Source of the DNA: Novacetimonas cocois
GTDB lineage: Bacteria > Pseudomonadota > Alphaproteobacteria > Acetobacterales > Acetobacteraceae
DNA length: 64,000 nucleotides
Reading direction: 5' to 3'
Assembly: GCF_003311635.1 (NCBI RefSeq)
Contig: NZ_QEXL01000010.1
Location: forward strand, 90,310-154,309
The first letter of the stretch is position 1. The number at the start of each line of letters is the position of its first letter. Below the pieces are notes generated by a model, which had not been told where the DNA came from, did no database searches, and saw nothing but the letters and a program-made list of their open reading frames with translations. Made by a program: the position numbers and the translations under genes. This document shows positions 1 through 8,692 of this stretch, one piece after another.

Positions 1-557
1 GGTCCGAGGCGGGATGGAACGTCTATGCCGGGGGCGGCTTTGCCTATCTGGAGGGGCATAACGTCATCGGCAATACCGAGACCGAGGCCGGGGCCGGCGG
101 CAGCGCCACCGTGTGGGAGGAAAAGGGTCGTCAGCGCCTGCGTGTCGGTGGGGACCTGATGTATTTCGGCTACAAGCGCGACAGCTACTTCTTCACATGG
201 GGGCAGGGGGGCTACTTCTCCCCGCGTGACTATTTCGGGGCGATGGTGCCGGTCGAATGGTCGGGCCACACCGAACACTGGACCTGGTTCCTGCGGGGGG
301 AGGCGGGATACCAGAATTACCACAGCAACGGCGCGCCCTATTACCCGACAAGCTCCCTGCTGCAGACGACGGTTTCGACCCCCAATTCCTATGGCGGGTA
401 CGGGGCCAGCGGACTGGCGGGCAATGTGCGCGGGCGCGTGGTCTATCAGGTGGACCACCGTTTCCGCATCGGGCTGGAGGGGGGATACACCCGCGCGGGA
501 ACATGGTCTGAATCGGACGGGATGCTACTGTTCCACTACGCATTCGACGGACAGTAA
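1..557 (+). CDS. bcsC: Cellulose synthase subunit BcsC, C-terminal end (partial)
   Basis: The reading frame is open from base 3 to the stop at 555-557, giving about 184 residues with no start inside the window. The segment reads as the outer-membrane beta-barrel end of BcsC, the TPR-plus-porin protein that exports cellulose through the outer membrane. Typical of this family's end are the alternating aromatic strands, the run FFTWGQGGYFSPRDYFG and the final strand LLFHYAF near the C-terminus. Downstream, 12 bases after the stop, lies a secreted hydrolase on the same strand, so the two are probably one operon. Which of the several bcs operons found in Komagataeibacter this belongs to cannot be told from the fragment. 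Confidence 0.9.
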   Translation, partial: SEAGWNVYAGGGFAYLEGHNVIGNTETEAGAGGSATVWEEKGRQRLRVGGDLMYFGYKRDSYFFTWGQGGYFSPRDYFGAMVPVEWSGHTEHWTWFLRGEAGYQNYHSNGAPYYPTSSLLQTTVSTPNSYGGYGASGLAGNVRGRVVYQVDHRFRIGLEGGYTRAGTWSESDGMLLFHYAFDGQ

Positions 558-569
558 GGAGCCTGCTGC

Positions 570-2303
570 ATGACACGGACGCGTAAAAAGGCCACCGCGA
601 TGAAAAAGATGGCGCAACGCCGCACCACCCTGTTCGCAGCCCTTGCGCTGGCGGCGTTGCCGCAGGTCGCGTGGGCGCAGGCATGCCCCGACGCGGGCGA
701 TGGCACGCAGGGCCTGTGCATGCCCGCCACCGATGCGGCATCCGCCGGGATGGACCGTGCGCCGACTGCCCGCGACGACGCGCGCGCGGGATATCGCGCG
801 GGTGACCTGTGGCAGGCGCACGGGCAGGTCTGGCAGGCGGAAACCGTGACGGCGGGGCAGGCGCGCTGGACCCGCATGACGCCCACGCGCCCCGCCGACA
901 CGTTCGGCGCGCACGCCCTGTTCGCCGGCGGGCCGATGCAGATGGTCTCGGGCTATCACGGTCCCGCGCTGGATGTGGAGGTCACGCAGGGCGGACAGCC
1001 CGCCGTGGTCACGATCGGCATCGGCGCGGACGGGGATCTGGACCATGCCGCCCTGCGCGCGGCGCTGGCGCGGCGCGACGGCGGGACGTTCGCCAATGTC
1101 GTGCGGGTGTATGACCAGTCGGGGCATGGCAACCACCTGGTGGCAACGCCGCAGCATGTCGTGCATGTGGGGGAGGTCCGCATCGCGGGCCATGACGCCA
1201 TTTCGTGGGGGGAGGCCAACGGCCCCGGCGGCTTCATCCTGCCTGCCGGGGTGCGGGTGCGCGGCGATGGCTTCTTTTTCGGCACGACGGGGACCTATGC
1301 CTCCTCCAATTCCGGGTTCTCGGCGTTTCCCGTGCCGGTCCTGCTGGGCGAGGCGGGACAGAAAAACACCTTCAAGCTGTTTTTCGGCAGCTACAGCCTT
1401 GACGGCTTCGCGCATGTGGCCGACGGGATGGACCCCGACCACCGCACGGACCTTGTGGTCATGAACTCCCCCGCCGCCGTCAGCGTGTATGGCGACCATG
1501 ACGGCTATCACCTCGATGCCGCGAACTCGGCCGGCACGTACATGCGCGGCGCGATGCCCACGGGGATGCTGTCGGGCGGGTATGTCGGATACAATGCCGA
1601 CGGGGGCGAATGGTTCGTGCAGGGCCGCAACACCGGGCAGTGGACGGGCATCGTCATCGCCGATGTCGCGCCGCGCCGCGAGCAGGTCCGCGCGTTTCAG
1701 GCCGCCGCCGCCGTGGCGGGCGATTACATGCCGCAGCTGCGTTCGGTGTTCGTTGCGATCGGCGACAGCCGGACGGAGGGATTCCTGCTGGCGGATGGCC
1801 GCAACTGGCCCTATCTGATGCAGCGCCACGGCCGGTACCAGAGCTATGATTTCGGGGTGTCGGGGGCGACGACGCGGCAGATGGTGGGCATGCTGCCCGC
1901 GGCCGAGGCGGCGGGACGCAACGCGTCGTCCAGGGTCGCGGTGGTGTTCGGCGGGGTGAACGACCACCTGCCATACAACCACATCCCGGTGGACGAGACG
2001 CTGCGCAACCTTGCGCAGATCACGCGGCGGCTGAAGGCGGCGGGATTCCATGTCGTCATCATCGCGGAGGCGAACACCACCGGCGCGCCGCGCGCGGAGA
2101 TCCAGAAGGCGATCGACAGCCACATGATCACGGTGGACGCGGAAATCGACCCCTTTGCGCCGGGGCAGCCGATGGCCGACGTGGGCAACCGGACGTACTG
2201 GTTCGCGGATTACACCCATCCGTCGCAGCACGGGCACTGGGTCCTGTCGGAAACGGTGTGGAAACGCGTCGGTGGATGGCTGATGCAGCCGGCGCGTAAC
2301 TGA
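570..2303 (+). CDS. Secreted SGNH/GDSL hydrolase with arabinofuranosidase-like N-terminal domain
   Basis: 577 residues. The start at 570 has AAGGAG ten bases upstream and follows bcsC by 12 bases. A signal peptide occupies about residues 1-36 (cleavage near AWAQA). The N-terminal half carries RVYDQSGHGNHL near residue 180, a motif of the lectin-like/catalytic region of GH54 arabinofuranosidases. The C-terminal third is an SGNH hydrolase: GDSR with nucleophile Ser400, GVND with Asn464, and DYTHP with Asp547 and His550. The family removes acyl groups or cleaves esters on sugars. Position suggests periplasmic or extracellular modification of cellulose or its acylated form, similar in role to BcsX of the second bcs operon, but it is longer than the BcsX I know and I do not claim that name. 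Substrate is unknown. Confidence 0.8.
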   Translation: MTRTRKKATAMKKMAQRRTTLFAALALAALPQVAWAQACPDAGDGTQGLCMPATDAASAGMDRAPTARDDARAGYRAGDLWQAHGQVWQAETVTAGQARWTRMTPTRPADTFGAHALFAGGPMQMVSGYHGPALDVEVTQGGQPAVVTIGIGADGDLDHAALRAALARRDGGTFANVVRVYDQSGHGNHLVATPQHVVHVGEVRIAGHDAISWGEANGPGGFILPAGVRVRGDGFFFGTTGTYASSNSGFSAFPVPVLLGEAGQKNTFKLFFGSYSLDGFAHVADGMDPDHRTDLVVMNSPAAVSVYGDHDGYHLDAANSAGTYMRGAMPTGMLSGGYVGYNADGGEWFVQGRNTGQWTGIVIADVAPRREQVRAFQAAAAVAGDYMPQLRSVFVAIGDSRTEGFLLADGRNWPYLMQRHGRYQSYDFGVSGATTRQMVGMLPAAEAAGRNASSRVAVVFGGVNDHLPYNHIPVDETLRNLAQITRRLKAAGFHVVIIAEANTTGAPRAEIQKAIDSHMITVDAEIDPFAPGQPMADVGNRTYWFADYTHPSQHGHWVLSETVWKRVGGWLMQPARN

Positions 2304-2352
2304 CGGCCGCGCCCGGCTGGGAAGGGCTATTTCAAAACAACCTGTTGATGAT

Positions 2353-2431
2353 AAAAGTTTTTGGGTGTCGCCTTTTTTCAAAAAGGCGACGTCTTTCAAA
2401 GCTTTTTGAAAAAAGCTTTACCAAAAACTTT
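2353..2431 (-). repeat. Dispersed palindromic element, copy 1
   Basis: Full copy. On the + strand the GCC/GGC hairpin (GCCTTTTTT/AAAAAGGC) comes first, then the AAGCTTTTT/AAAAAGCTT hairpin, inside outer arms AAAAGTTTTTGG and CCAAAAACTTT. It lies 50 bases after the stop of the SGNH hydrolase. Confidence 0.85.
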
Positions 2432-2526
2432 CATGATTTCAGGGTTTTGTGGACAGGGCTGGCGACAGGATTTGCCATGCCCCCGATGCAGGCGACATAC
2501 TGTCCCCTTCGCCGGAGAGTGCCTGC

Positions 2527-3570
2527 ATGTCCCTGTTTCGCGTGTCCGACCATTGTGACGGAGCCCGTTTTTATAACCCCGCCAGCATTCTGCCGCCCGG
2601 ATGGCGTCCGCGCGGGCTGCGGGCGTGGGACATCTGGAAATGGCAGCGCAATCGCCCGCCCTCCGACTGGCCCGCATGGATCGACAATCCCGTTCCCACC
2701 GGCGACCCGCGCCAGCCACCGCCGGCAGGCGCGATTCAGGTGACCTTCATCGGCCACAGCACCTTCCTGCTGCGTATCGCGCGGGCCGACGGGTCGGTGC
2801 TGACGGTCCTGACGGACCCGATCTTTTCCATGCGCTGTTCGCCGGTGCAATGGGCCGGGCCGCGCCGCGTGCGCGCGCCGGGGCGGCGGATGGCGGACCT
2901 GCCGCCGGTTGACGTCATCCTCGTCTCCCACTGCCATTACGATCATATGGACCTGCCGTCGCTGCGCGCGCTGGCGCGTCGGGGGGATGACCCGCTGGTG
3001 GTCGTGCCGTCGGGCAACGCGCGGCACCTGCGCCGCACCGGGCTGCGGCGCGTGGTCGAACTGGACTGGTGGGACAGTGTGGAGCTTGCGGATACGCGCA
3101 TCACCGCGACGCCCGCGCGTCATGCCGCCGCCCGCACGCCGTTCGACCGCAACCGCAGCCTGTGGGCGGGCTTCATGCTGCGGGTGGCGGGGCCGCAGGG
3201 CGTGCGGCAGGCATTCTTTGCCGGGGATACGGCGCATGGCCGTCACTGGGGCATGATCCGCGACCGGCTGGACGCGCCGGACGTGGCGCTGCTGCCGGTC
3301 GGGGCCTATGACCCGCGCGACCTGATGGCGTCCGTCCATGCAACACCGGAGGAGGCATGCGCGGGGTTCATGGAACTGGGCGCGCGGCGGGGCGTGGGGA
3401 TGCATTTCGGCACGTTCCGCCTGACGGACGAACCGATGGACGAACCCGTGCGCAGGCTGGCGCGCGCCGTGGCGGCGGCGGGACTGCCGCCCGATGCCTT
3501 CACCACGCTGGGGCATGGCGAATGTCGCGACATCGCGTGCGTTCAGCCCGCCACCGCCGACGTGCGATAG
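2527..3570 (+). CDS. Metallo-beta-lactamase-fold metal-dependent hydrolase (UlaG/NAPE-PLD type)
   Basis: 347 residues from the ATG at 2527, which begins the well-conserved N-terminus MSLFRVSDHC; the frame is open further upstream but runs into the repeat element. The metal-binding motif SHCHYDHMD lies near residues 134-142, and further ligands are seen in FFAGDTAHG (Asp) and in the late GVGMHFGTF segment (His). The layout, with GHSTFLLR and LTDPIFS before the HxHxDH motif, is that of the NAPE-PLD/UlaG branch, which hydrolyses phosphodiester or lactone bonds using zinc. No signal peptide is seen, so it is probably cytoplasmic. The 3' end overlaps the convergent TetR gene by 28 bases. Substrate unknown. 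Confidence 0.8.
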   Translation: MSLFRVSDHCDGARFYNPASILPPGWRPRGLRAWDIWKWQRNRPPSDWPAWIDNPVPTGDPRQPPPAGAIQVTFIGHSTFLLRIARADGSVLTVLTDPIFSMRCSPVQWAGPRRVRAPGRRMADLPPVDVILVSHCHYDHMDLPSLRALARRGDDPLVVVPSGNARHLRRTGLRRVVELDWWDSVELADTRITATPARHAAARTPFDRNRSLWAGFMLRVAGPQGVRQAFFAGDTAHGRHWGMIRDRLDAPDVALLPVGAYDPRDLMASVHATPEEACAGFMELGARRGVGMHFGTFRLTDEPMDEPVRRLARAVAAAGLPPDAFTTLGHGECRDIACVQPATADVR

Positions 3571-4169
3571 GGGCGCACGCCCATCAGGATGTCCCGCGTT
3601 GTCCGCAACGCGCGGGCCAGGCGGCCCGGTTCGCGGTGGATCCTGAACGCCACCGCGTTTCCCAGCCAGTAATGGAACAGTTCGCGCGCCACGTCCGCCG
3701 GGTCAGTGACCGGACAGATCGATCCGTCCGCCACCCCCGCGCGGATCCCCCCGTCGAGGAGCGAGACCAGCATTTCGATCCCGTCCACCATCACCCTGCG
3801 CATGTCTTCGGAAAACTCGCTGACCTCCGCACCGATCTTGACGATCAGGCATTTCTGCCGCGGGTCGGGGCCGGTTTCGCACGCCACCCATGATGACCAG
3901 TATTCCATCAGCCGATCCCGCCCCGACAGGTGGGTGCGCGACAGGAACCCGCGAAGCGTCGCCACATGTTCGGCAATGCCGTGCCGCAGCAGTTCCTGTC
4001 CGAACACGTCCTTTGACGCGAAATAGTAATAGAACGATCCCTTGGGCACGTGGGCTGCGGCAAGCACGTCATTGATGCTGGTGCTGGCAAAGCCCCGCTG
4101 CGCGACCAGGGGCCATGCCTGTTCCAGCAGCAGCAGACGGGTGGCGGATTGCATCGGGGTGGCGGCCAT
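3543..4169 (-). CDS. TetR/AcrR family transcriptional regulator
   Basis: 208 residues. The N-terminal helix-turn-helix (about residues 12-60) has the standard TetR form: an alpha helix, GFASTSINDVLAAAHVPKGS, then FYYYFASKDVFGQEL. The C-terminal ligand domain contains LDGGIRAGVADGSI, common in the AcrR-like group. Such proteins repress a neighbouring efflux or detoxification gene until a small ligand binds. Its tail overlaps the convergent metallo-hydrolase by 28 bases; upstream is a long AT-rich gap, so the operator and target are likely there or elsewhere. Ligand unknown. Confidence 0.85.
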   Translation of the reverse strand: MAATPMQSATRLLLLEQAWPLVAQRGFASTSINDVLAAAHVPKGSFYYYFASKDVFGQELLRHGIAEHVATLRGFLSRTHLSGRDRLMEYWSSWVACETGPDPRQKCLIVKIGAEVSEFSEDMRRVMVDGIEMLVSLLDGGIRAGVADGSICPVTDPADVARELFHYWLGNAVAFRIHREPGRLARALRTTRDILMGVRPYRTSAVAG

Positions 4170-4826
4170 TACGGGCGATCAGTTCCGGCGCGGGGGGATG
4201 GGTTCATGGACATGCGTGGCAAGTCTAGCGCAACATGCGAGAAGTAAAACATGCTTATGATATACAGATTTATTCCATGATGGTGACGGATGCGCCGCCG
4301 CAGGAACGGGACAGCGCACGGTGACATGCATACCCGTTCCGCCCGTTCCTGTCAGGGGGGCGGGATGTCAGGGAATGTATCATCGCGCATGTATCGCGGC
4401 GGGACCCCACGAAATCACGCCGCATTTTGTATGTTTGTTCCCGTGATGGGGGATTCGTCATTCCCCGCCAGAATGACTGTCGGGCACAAGTCTGTCATGA
4501 AACACGTGTTTCTGATATATTGTTATATATAAACAATAAAATCATGATTTCAAAAACAACAAAAATAATAGTTGTTTTTAAATAAAACATCACAGATTCG
4601 TTTTATGCTTGACATCCCATCCCCCGCTGATAGGGTGCGGACGTCATCAGGACGGTATTTTCCATCCAGGGATCAGCATCATGACGATATGCATGCGTGG
4701 CTATGGCCGATGTTGGGGACCCGTCATGCGGGCACACCCCGGATATTCCCCCCCGGCGCGATAGGCAGTCATCGGATCTGTCGGAATCGTCCCGGAATGG
4801 CACAGGATTTTTTCGGATTACAGATC
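4170..4826. other. Long AT-rich intergenic region
   Basis: 657 bases without a gene I can support. From about 4500 to 4610 it is strongly AT-rich, unlike the rest of the window. It contains a perfect 14-bp palindrome (4499-4512) and a hairpin AAAAACAAC/GTTGTTTTT (4552-4579, 10-base loop). These suit a promoter/operator zone for the TetR gene or the small gene at 4827. Confidence 0.5.
4499..4512. promoter_or_regulatory. Perfect palindrome GAAACACGTGTTTC
   Basis: Fourteen bases reading identically on both strands, centred on CACGTG, within AT-rich DNA upstream of the TetR gene. It has the size and symmetry of a dimeric repressor operator, but lies about 330 bases from the tetR start, so the link to TetR is only an inference. 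Confidence 0.35.
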
Positions 4827-5015
4827 ATGCTTGAATCAACAATCATTGAAATTGACGGCATCTTTGTCGGAACCGCGATCGTGCTGGCGAACGTTGCGGG
4901 CCGACGGTTTTACGCCACCCACGACCGGGTGCGCGCCCTGCATAACGCCGTGCTGCCCGACCTTGGCAGCCTGCGCCGGCGCGTGGCCCGCCTGTTCCGC
5001 GCCACCACGCCCTGA
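4827..5015 (+). CDS. Small hypothetical protein
   Basis: 62 residues. A longer in-frame start exists at 4572, but the ATG at 4827 begins the plausible protein MLESTIIEIDGIFVGTAIVL. One hydrophobic stretch at about residues 10-25 is followed by a basic, arginine-rich tail (RRRVARLFR). I recognise no family. It could be a small membrane-associated protein. No strong ribosome-binding site is visible upstream. Confidence 0.5.
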   Translation: MLESTIIEIDGIFVGTAIVLANVAGRRFYATHDRVRALHNAVLPDLGSLRRRVARLFRATTP

Positions 5016-5324
5016 GCGGGGCCGGATTGTCCCGTTCAGGATAATCCCTGTCCGGCGCAACATGAAATCAATGTACGGTGTCGGTCATCCGCTGCCAGTC
5101 ATGCTGCGGATGACCGGCCCCAGATACCGGCCTCAGATAAAAACGACAAAAGTTTCCGGGGGTTGCCTTTTTTCAGAAAGGCGACGTTCTTCGAAGTTTT
5201 TTTGAAAAAACTTCACCAAAAACTTTTATGATTTCAGGGTATTGTCAGGCCGATCTTTTCAGGCGGTCTCCGGGCAGTTTTCCAAAAAACTTTTGTGATG
5301 ACACGATGCTTTGTCACCGTGCCG
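5016..5324. other. Intergenic gap with repeat copy 2
   Basis: 309 bases between convergent genes. It holds a full copy of the dispersed palindromic element at 5148-5227 and an isolated outer-arm match (CCAAAAAACTTTTGTGATG) at about 5281-5299. Nothing else is seen. Confidence 0.6.
5148..5227 (-). repeat. Dispersed palindromic element, copy 2
   Basis: Full copy with slightly degenerate hairpins (GCCTTTTTTCAGAAAGGC, and GAAGTTTTTTTGAAAAAACTTC in two arms). Followed by TATGATTTCAGGGTATTGTC, an extension shared with copies 1 and 11. Confidence 0.8.
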
Positions 5325-7271
5325 TCAGAACCGGAACACCAGGTTGGACTGGTAATAGGTTCCGCTTGACCCGCCCGCCGCGTTCAGGGCGCGCGAGGTC
5401 ATGAAGCGCGAGACATACTGCGTCCATGACAGGTGGGTATTGATCTGCCACGCCAGCGACGCCTGCGGCGCCATGCCGATGAACTTTCCCCCGAAATTCC
5501 CAGAAAAGCTGTATGCGCCAGAGGATTTGTAAACCCGGTCGTTCGTGCTGTCGCGCCAGAACAGGGGATACTTGATCTGGATGCTGACGGATTTGAAGGG
5601 CGTGATGCGCACCAGCGGCGCAAAGCTGATGAGGTTGGACGCCGTCATGTAGGTCGTGGTGTCGAGGTAGTTCGTCTGCGGATTGAAAGGCGAGATGTAG
5701 GTCCCGATATCCCCGCTTTTCCGGGCGTCATTGCCGCCCGAATACACGTCCGTCTGGATCCCGGCAAACGTATGCAGGTGGTCCTTTGGCACGCGGTAGC
5801 CGACGATGGAGTTGATGGCATAGGCGCTGACATTGCGCGCGACGTTGGTGCCGGCGTAACGGAAGACGCCGCCCTGCCATATGCCGCCGACTGAAAATTC
5901 GATCGGCCCGGCCTGTCCGTGCCAGCGCACGCCGAAATTGTTGCGCGTGTTCGATCCCTGCGCCGTGCCGGTCGCCGTTGAAATCGCCCCGGCCGAGCCC
6001 GACAGCTTGTAGCCGATATAGAACGCATCGACGAAGGAATAGCCCCGTTCGCCAAGGAAGCGGAAATCCGGCGGCGCCCATGTGGTGTCGAAGCCGTACA
6101 GGCGCGTGGCGTAATTTTCCGTATCATGGAACATCTTGTTTTCGCTGTCGTTCGTCTGCACGAAATCCCACGCATCAATGCGGATGCGTTTCCAGATGGC
6201 ATAAGCGCGAAACCCGTCCCATGACAGTGGCACGTTGGGCGTTTCACGGTTGTACAGCATGTAGGACGGCGCATCGAGGAACTGCTGGCGTCCGAACATG
6301 AATCCTGTCTTGGCCCCCAGCAGGTTCCACTTCGTCTCCACGAACGCCTGCTGCGCATCCAGCCGCTTGCGATAGGTGGAGCCATAGCCGTATCCGCCCC
6401 ACCCGGCCGCATCGGCATTGATCAGCTGTCCGAAGAAACGCAGGTGCGTGCCGATATGCAGGTCCGCGCCATACAGGTTGCGCACGCCAAAGCGCCCGGA
6501 ATCGTTGGGTTTCTGCGTGCCGAGGTTGGGGCGGGATTCGAACCAGTTGCGCAGCCGCGTCTCCCCCGAGAAGCTGATCCACACCGACCCGCTGGAATTG
6601 AGGGGGATGTATTTCAGCACGTCGAACGGGTCGCCATGTTTCGTGCTGTTGCGCAGACGGCTCCAGTCCTCGGCCCAGGGGGCGACGCCGTACTGGCCCA
6701 CCGGGCCAAAGCCCGCGGCCTCCCCATTGCCGCGATTGAACACGCCCCAGTCATAGGGATGGCCGTTGATGCGGTTCTGCGCCCCGGTCATGACGATCGG
6801 CTGTCCCACCGGGTTGGCGTGGGGATAGGTCTGGATCGGCGGACGTGGGCCGACATGCACCGTCAGGTTTTCGGGCTGTCCCCCGGTGGATTGTGTCCCG
6901 GCGGACGTGCCCGGCGTCGCGGGGGCGGGCGTCGCCGTGGCGGATGTTTTCGCAACCTCGCGTGCGCCCGGTGCCGCATGGGTGGACAGGCGGTGGGTGG
7001 GCGTCACGTCCGTGGCCGCGTGGGCGCGCGTGCCCGCCATCGTGCCCATGGCCCCCAGCGGCAGGACCAGCGCGAAGGCCGCCGCCGGCCGGACAAGCAG
7101 GCCCCGCGCGCCGCGAACGCCGGCAAAGGGGACGCTGGCGATGTGTCTGCTGGCGATGTCCCCACTGGTGATGCCCCCATTGGCGACGGGACCATTGGCG
7201 GTGTGGGAAATGATGGCCTGCGGGCCTGTCGCTGCTGACCGTGGAAAAGGTGCCATGGGGGGACGGGCCAT
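5325..7271 (-). CDS. Alginate-export-family outer-membrane porin
   Basis: 648 residues. The first 65 or so include a long N-region and a hydrophobic segment ending in AHAA, read as a signal peptide with an extended leader; the start is therefore uncertain. A proline/threonine/alanine-rich linker follows, then from about residue 160 the barrel begins with PYDWGVFNRGNGEAAGFGP and SGETRLRNWFESRPNLGT, hallmarks of the alginate_exp (AlgE-like) barrel family. Many aromatic alternating strands follow and the chain ends in NLVFRF, a C-terminal Phe as expected for an outer-membrane barrel. In acetic acid bacteria such porins probably admit sugar acids or polyols rather than export alginate. It faces away from the sulfate operon. 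Confidence 0.85.
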   Translation of the reverse strand: MARPPMAPFPRSAATGPQAIISHTANGPVANGGITSGDIASRHIASVPFAGVRGARGLLVRPAAAFALVLPLGAMGTMAGTRAHAATDVTPTHRLSTHAAPGAREVAKTSATATPAPATPGTSAGTQSTGGQPENLTVHVGPRPPIQTYPHANPVGQPIVMTGAQNRINGHPYDWGVFNRGNGEAAGFGPVGQYGVAPWAEDWSRLRNSTKHGDPFDVLKYIPLNSSGSVWISFSGETRLRNWFESRPNLGTQKPNDSGRFGVRNLYGADLHIGTHLRFFGQLINADAAGWGGYGYGSTYRKRLDAQQAFVETKWNLLGAKTGFMFGRQQFLDAPSYMLYNRETPNVPLSWDGFRAYAIWKRIRIDAWDFVQTNDSENKMFHDTENYATRLYGFDTTWAPPDFRFLGERGYSFVDAFYIGYKLSGSAGAISTATGTAQGSNTRNNFGVRWHGQAGPIEFSVGGIWQGGVFRYAGTNVARNVSAYAINSIVGYRVPKDHLHTFAGIQTDVYSGGNDARKSGDIGTYISPFNPQTNYLDTTTYMTASNLISFAPLVRITPFKSVSIQIKYPLFWRDSTNDRVYKSSGAYSFSGNFGGKFIGMAPQASLAWQINTHLSWTQYVSRFMTSRALNAAGGSSGTYYQSNLVFRF

Positions 7272-7666
7272 CTTTGCGAAGGGGGAATGGAAAGGCAGGG
7301 ATATCCGTAATGTGTTTTTATAATACGGTCAACGACGTTAGTTTATGAAACACAACACAATGAAAGTAATTACGTAAAACGCTACCGAGGCCGGAATCAT
7401 GAAATGAAAATAACTATATGATATATAACAATAAACATGAACATCTGGGCCGCCATCCCCGTGGCGCATATACCACACATACATATGTAATTTACACGAA
7501 ACACGAACCTGAAAGATGATTATTGACAGGTTTCCGGCGTGTAAATTAGGGTATTAAACGATTGAATATGGTTTATTATCCACCCTCCCGATCCCGGTGG
7601 CGCGGCCCATAGGCGGCGCGCGGGGACGGGACGCGCCACGCGGGATGCCGACGGGAAAATCCTATC
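7272..7666. other. Divergent promoter region
   Basis: 395 bases between the divergent porin and sulfate-binding protein genes. It is AT-rich from about 7310 to 7570, with an isolated TTGACA at 7523-7528. No canonical -10 box lies 16-18 bases after it. No operator pattern is clear. Confidence 0.5.
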
Positions 7667-8692
7667 ATGAAACCATCGTCCTTTTTCACACGTCGCGATG
7701 TGCTTGGCGCGGGGCTGGGCGGGGCCGCGCTGCTGGCGTGGCGGCCGCGCGCGGCGCGGGCGGCGACGGGGCTGCTCAACGTCTCCTACGACCCGACGCG
7801 CGAACTGTATCAGGAGATTGACCGCGCATTTTCCGCGCAGTGGGCGCGCGCGCATGGCGGCGCGGCGGTCATGGTGCGGACCTCCCACGGGGGATCGGGC
7901 GCGCAGGCCCGCTCCGTGCTGGAGGGCGCGCCCGCGGACGTGGTGACGCTGGGCCTTGCCTATGACATCGACATGCTGGCTGCCAGCGGCCTGCTGTCCG
8001 CCGACTGGCAGGGGCGGCTGCCGCACAATTCGACGCCGTTCACCAGCACGATCGTCTTTCTGGTGCGCAAGGGCAATCCGAAGAACATCCATGACTGGCC
8101 CGACCTGATCCGTGACGGGGTGGAGGTCGTCACCCCCAACCCCAAGACATCGGGCGGGGCGCGCTGGAACTACCTTGCCGCGTGGGGATGGGCGCTGCGC
8201 CAGCCGGGCGGCACGCCGGACACGGCGCGGGCGTACCTACGGTCGCTGTTTTCGCATGTCCCGGTGCTGGAAACCGGCGCGCGCGGCGCGACCAACAGCT
8301 TCGTTCAGCGCGGATCGGGCGATGTCCTGCTGGCGTGGGAGGACGAGGCCCTGATGGCGACGCGCGACATCGGGCCGGACCAGTTCGATATCGTGGTGCC
8401 GCCGCTGACCATCCTTGCCGAACCGCCGGTCGCGGTGGTGGACCGCAATGCGAAGGCGCATGGCACGACGGAACTGGCGGGGGCGTACCTGGATTTCCTG
8501 TTCACCGACGCGGGACAGCGGATCGGGGCGAAACATTATTTCCGGCCCGTCACGCCCGCCATCCTGTCGGAAAACCGCGCGACCTTTGCCGATACCGCGA
8601 CATTCGACATCGCCTCGCTGGGCGGGTGGGCGCAGGTGCACAGGACGCATTTCGCCGAAGGCGGCGTCTTTGACGGCATCTATGCCCGATGA
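7667..8692 (+). CDS. cysP: Sulfate/thiosulfate ABC transporter, periplasmic binding protein
   Basis: 341 residues. The N-terminus MKPSSFFTRRDVLGAG has a twin-arginine motif (TRRDVLG) followed by a hydrophobic segment and ARAA, a probable Tat signal peptide. The mature protein starts near LLNVSYDPTRELYQE, the classic sulfate-binding-protein signature, and contains TSHGGSGAQ and NPKTSGGARWNYL, which form the anion pocket in this family. It delivers sulfate or thiosulfate to the permease encoded just downstream. First gene of a four-gene operon; its stop overlaps the next gene's start. Whether it should be called Sbp or CysP cannot be decided by eye. Confidence 0.92.
   Translation: MKPSSFFTRRDVLGAGLGGAALLAWRPRAARAATGLLNVSYDPTRELYQEIDRAFSAQWARAHGGAAVMVRTSHGGSGAQARSVLEGAPADVVTLGLAYDIDMLAASGLLSADWQGRLPHNSTPFTSTIVFLVRKGNPKNIHDWPDLIRDGVEVVTPNPKTSGGARWNYLAAWGWALRQPGGTPDTARAYLRSLFSHVPVLETGARGATNSFVQRGSGDVLLAWEDEALMATRDIGPDQFDIVVPPLTILAEPPVAVVDRNAKAHGTTELAGAYLDFLFTDAGQRIGAKHYFRPVTPAILSENRATFADTATFDIASLGGWAQVHRTHFAEGGVFDGIYAR

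Noticed and set aside
525..2399. Very long minus-strand open frame opposite the SGNH hydrolase
   Set aside because: Composition is Arg/His/Pro-rich nonsense, with no motif or start signal; it mirrors a real gene with signal peptide and catalytic triad on the other strand.
7523..7557. TTGACA with TATTAA as a sigma-70 promoter for cysP
   Set aside because: Spacing is 23 bases, and the nearer TAAATT gives 13; neither is acceptable, so I do not call a promoter.
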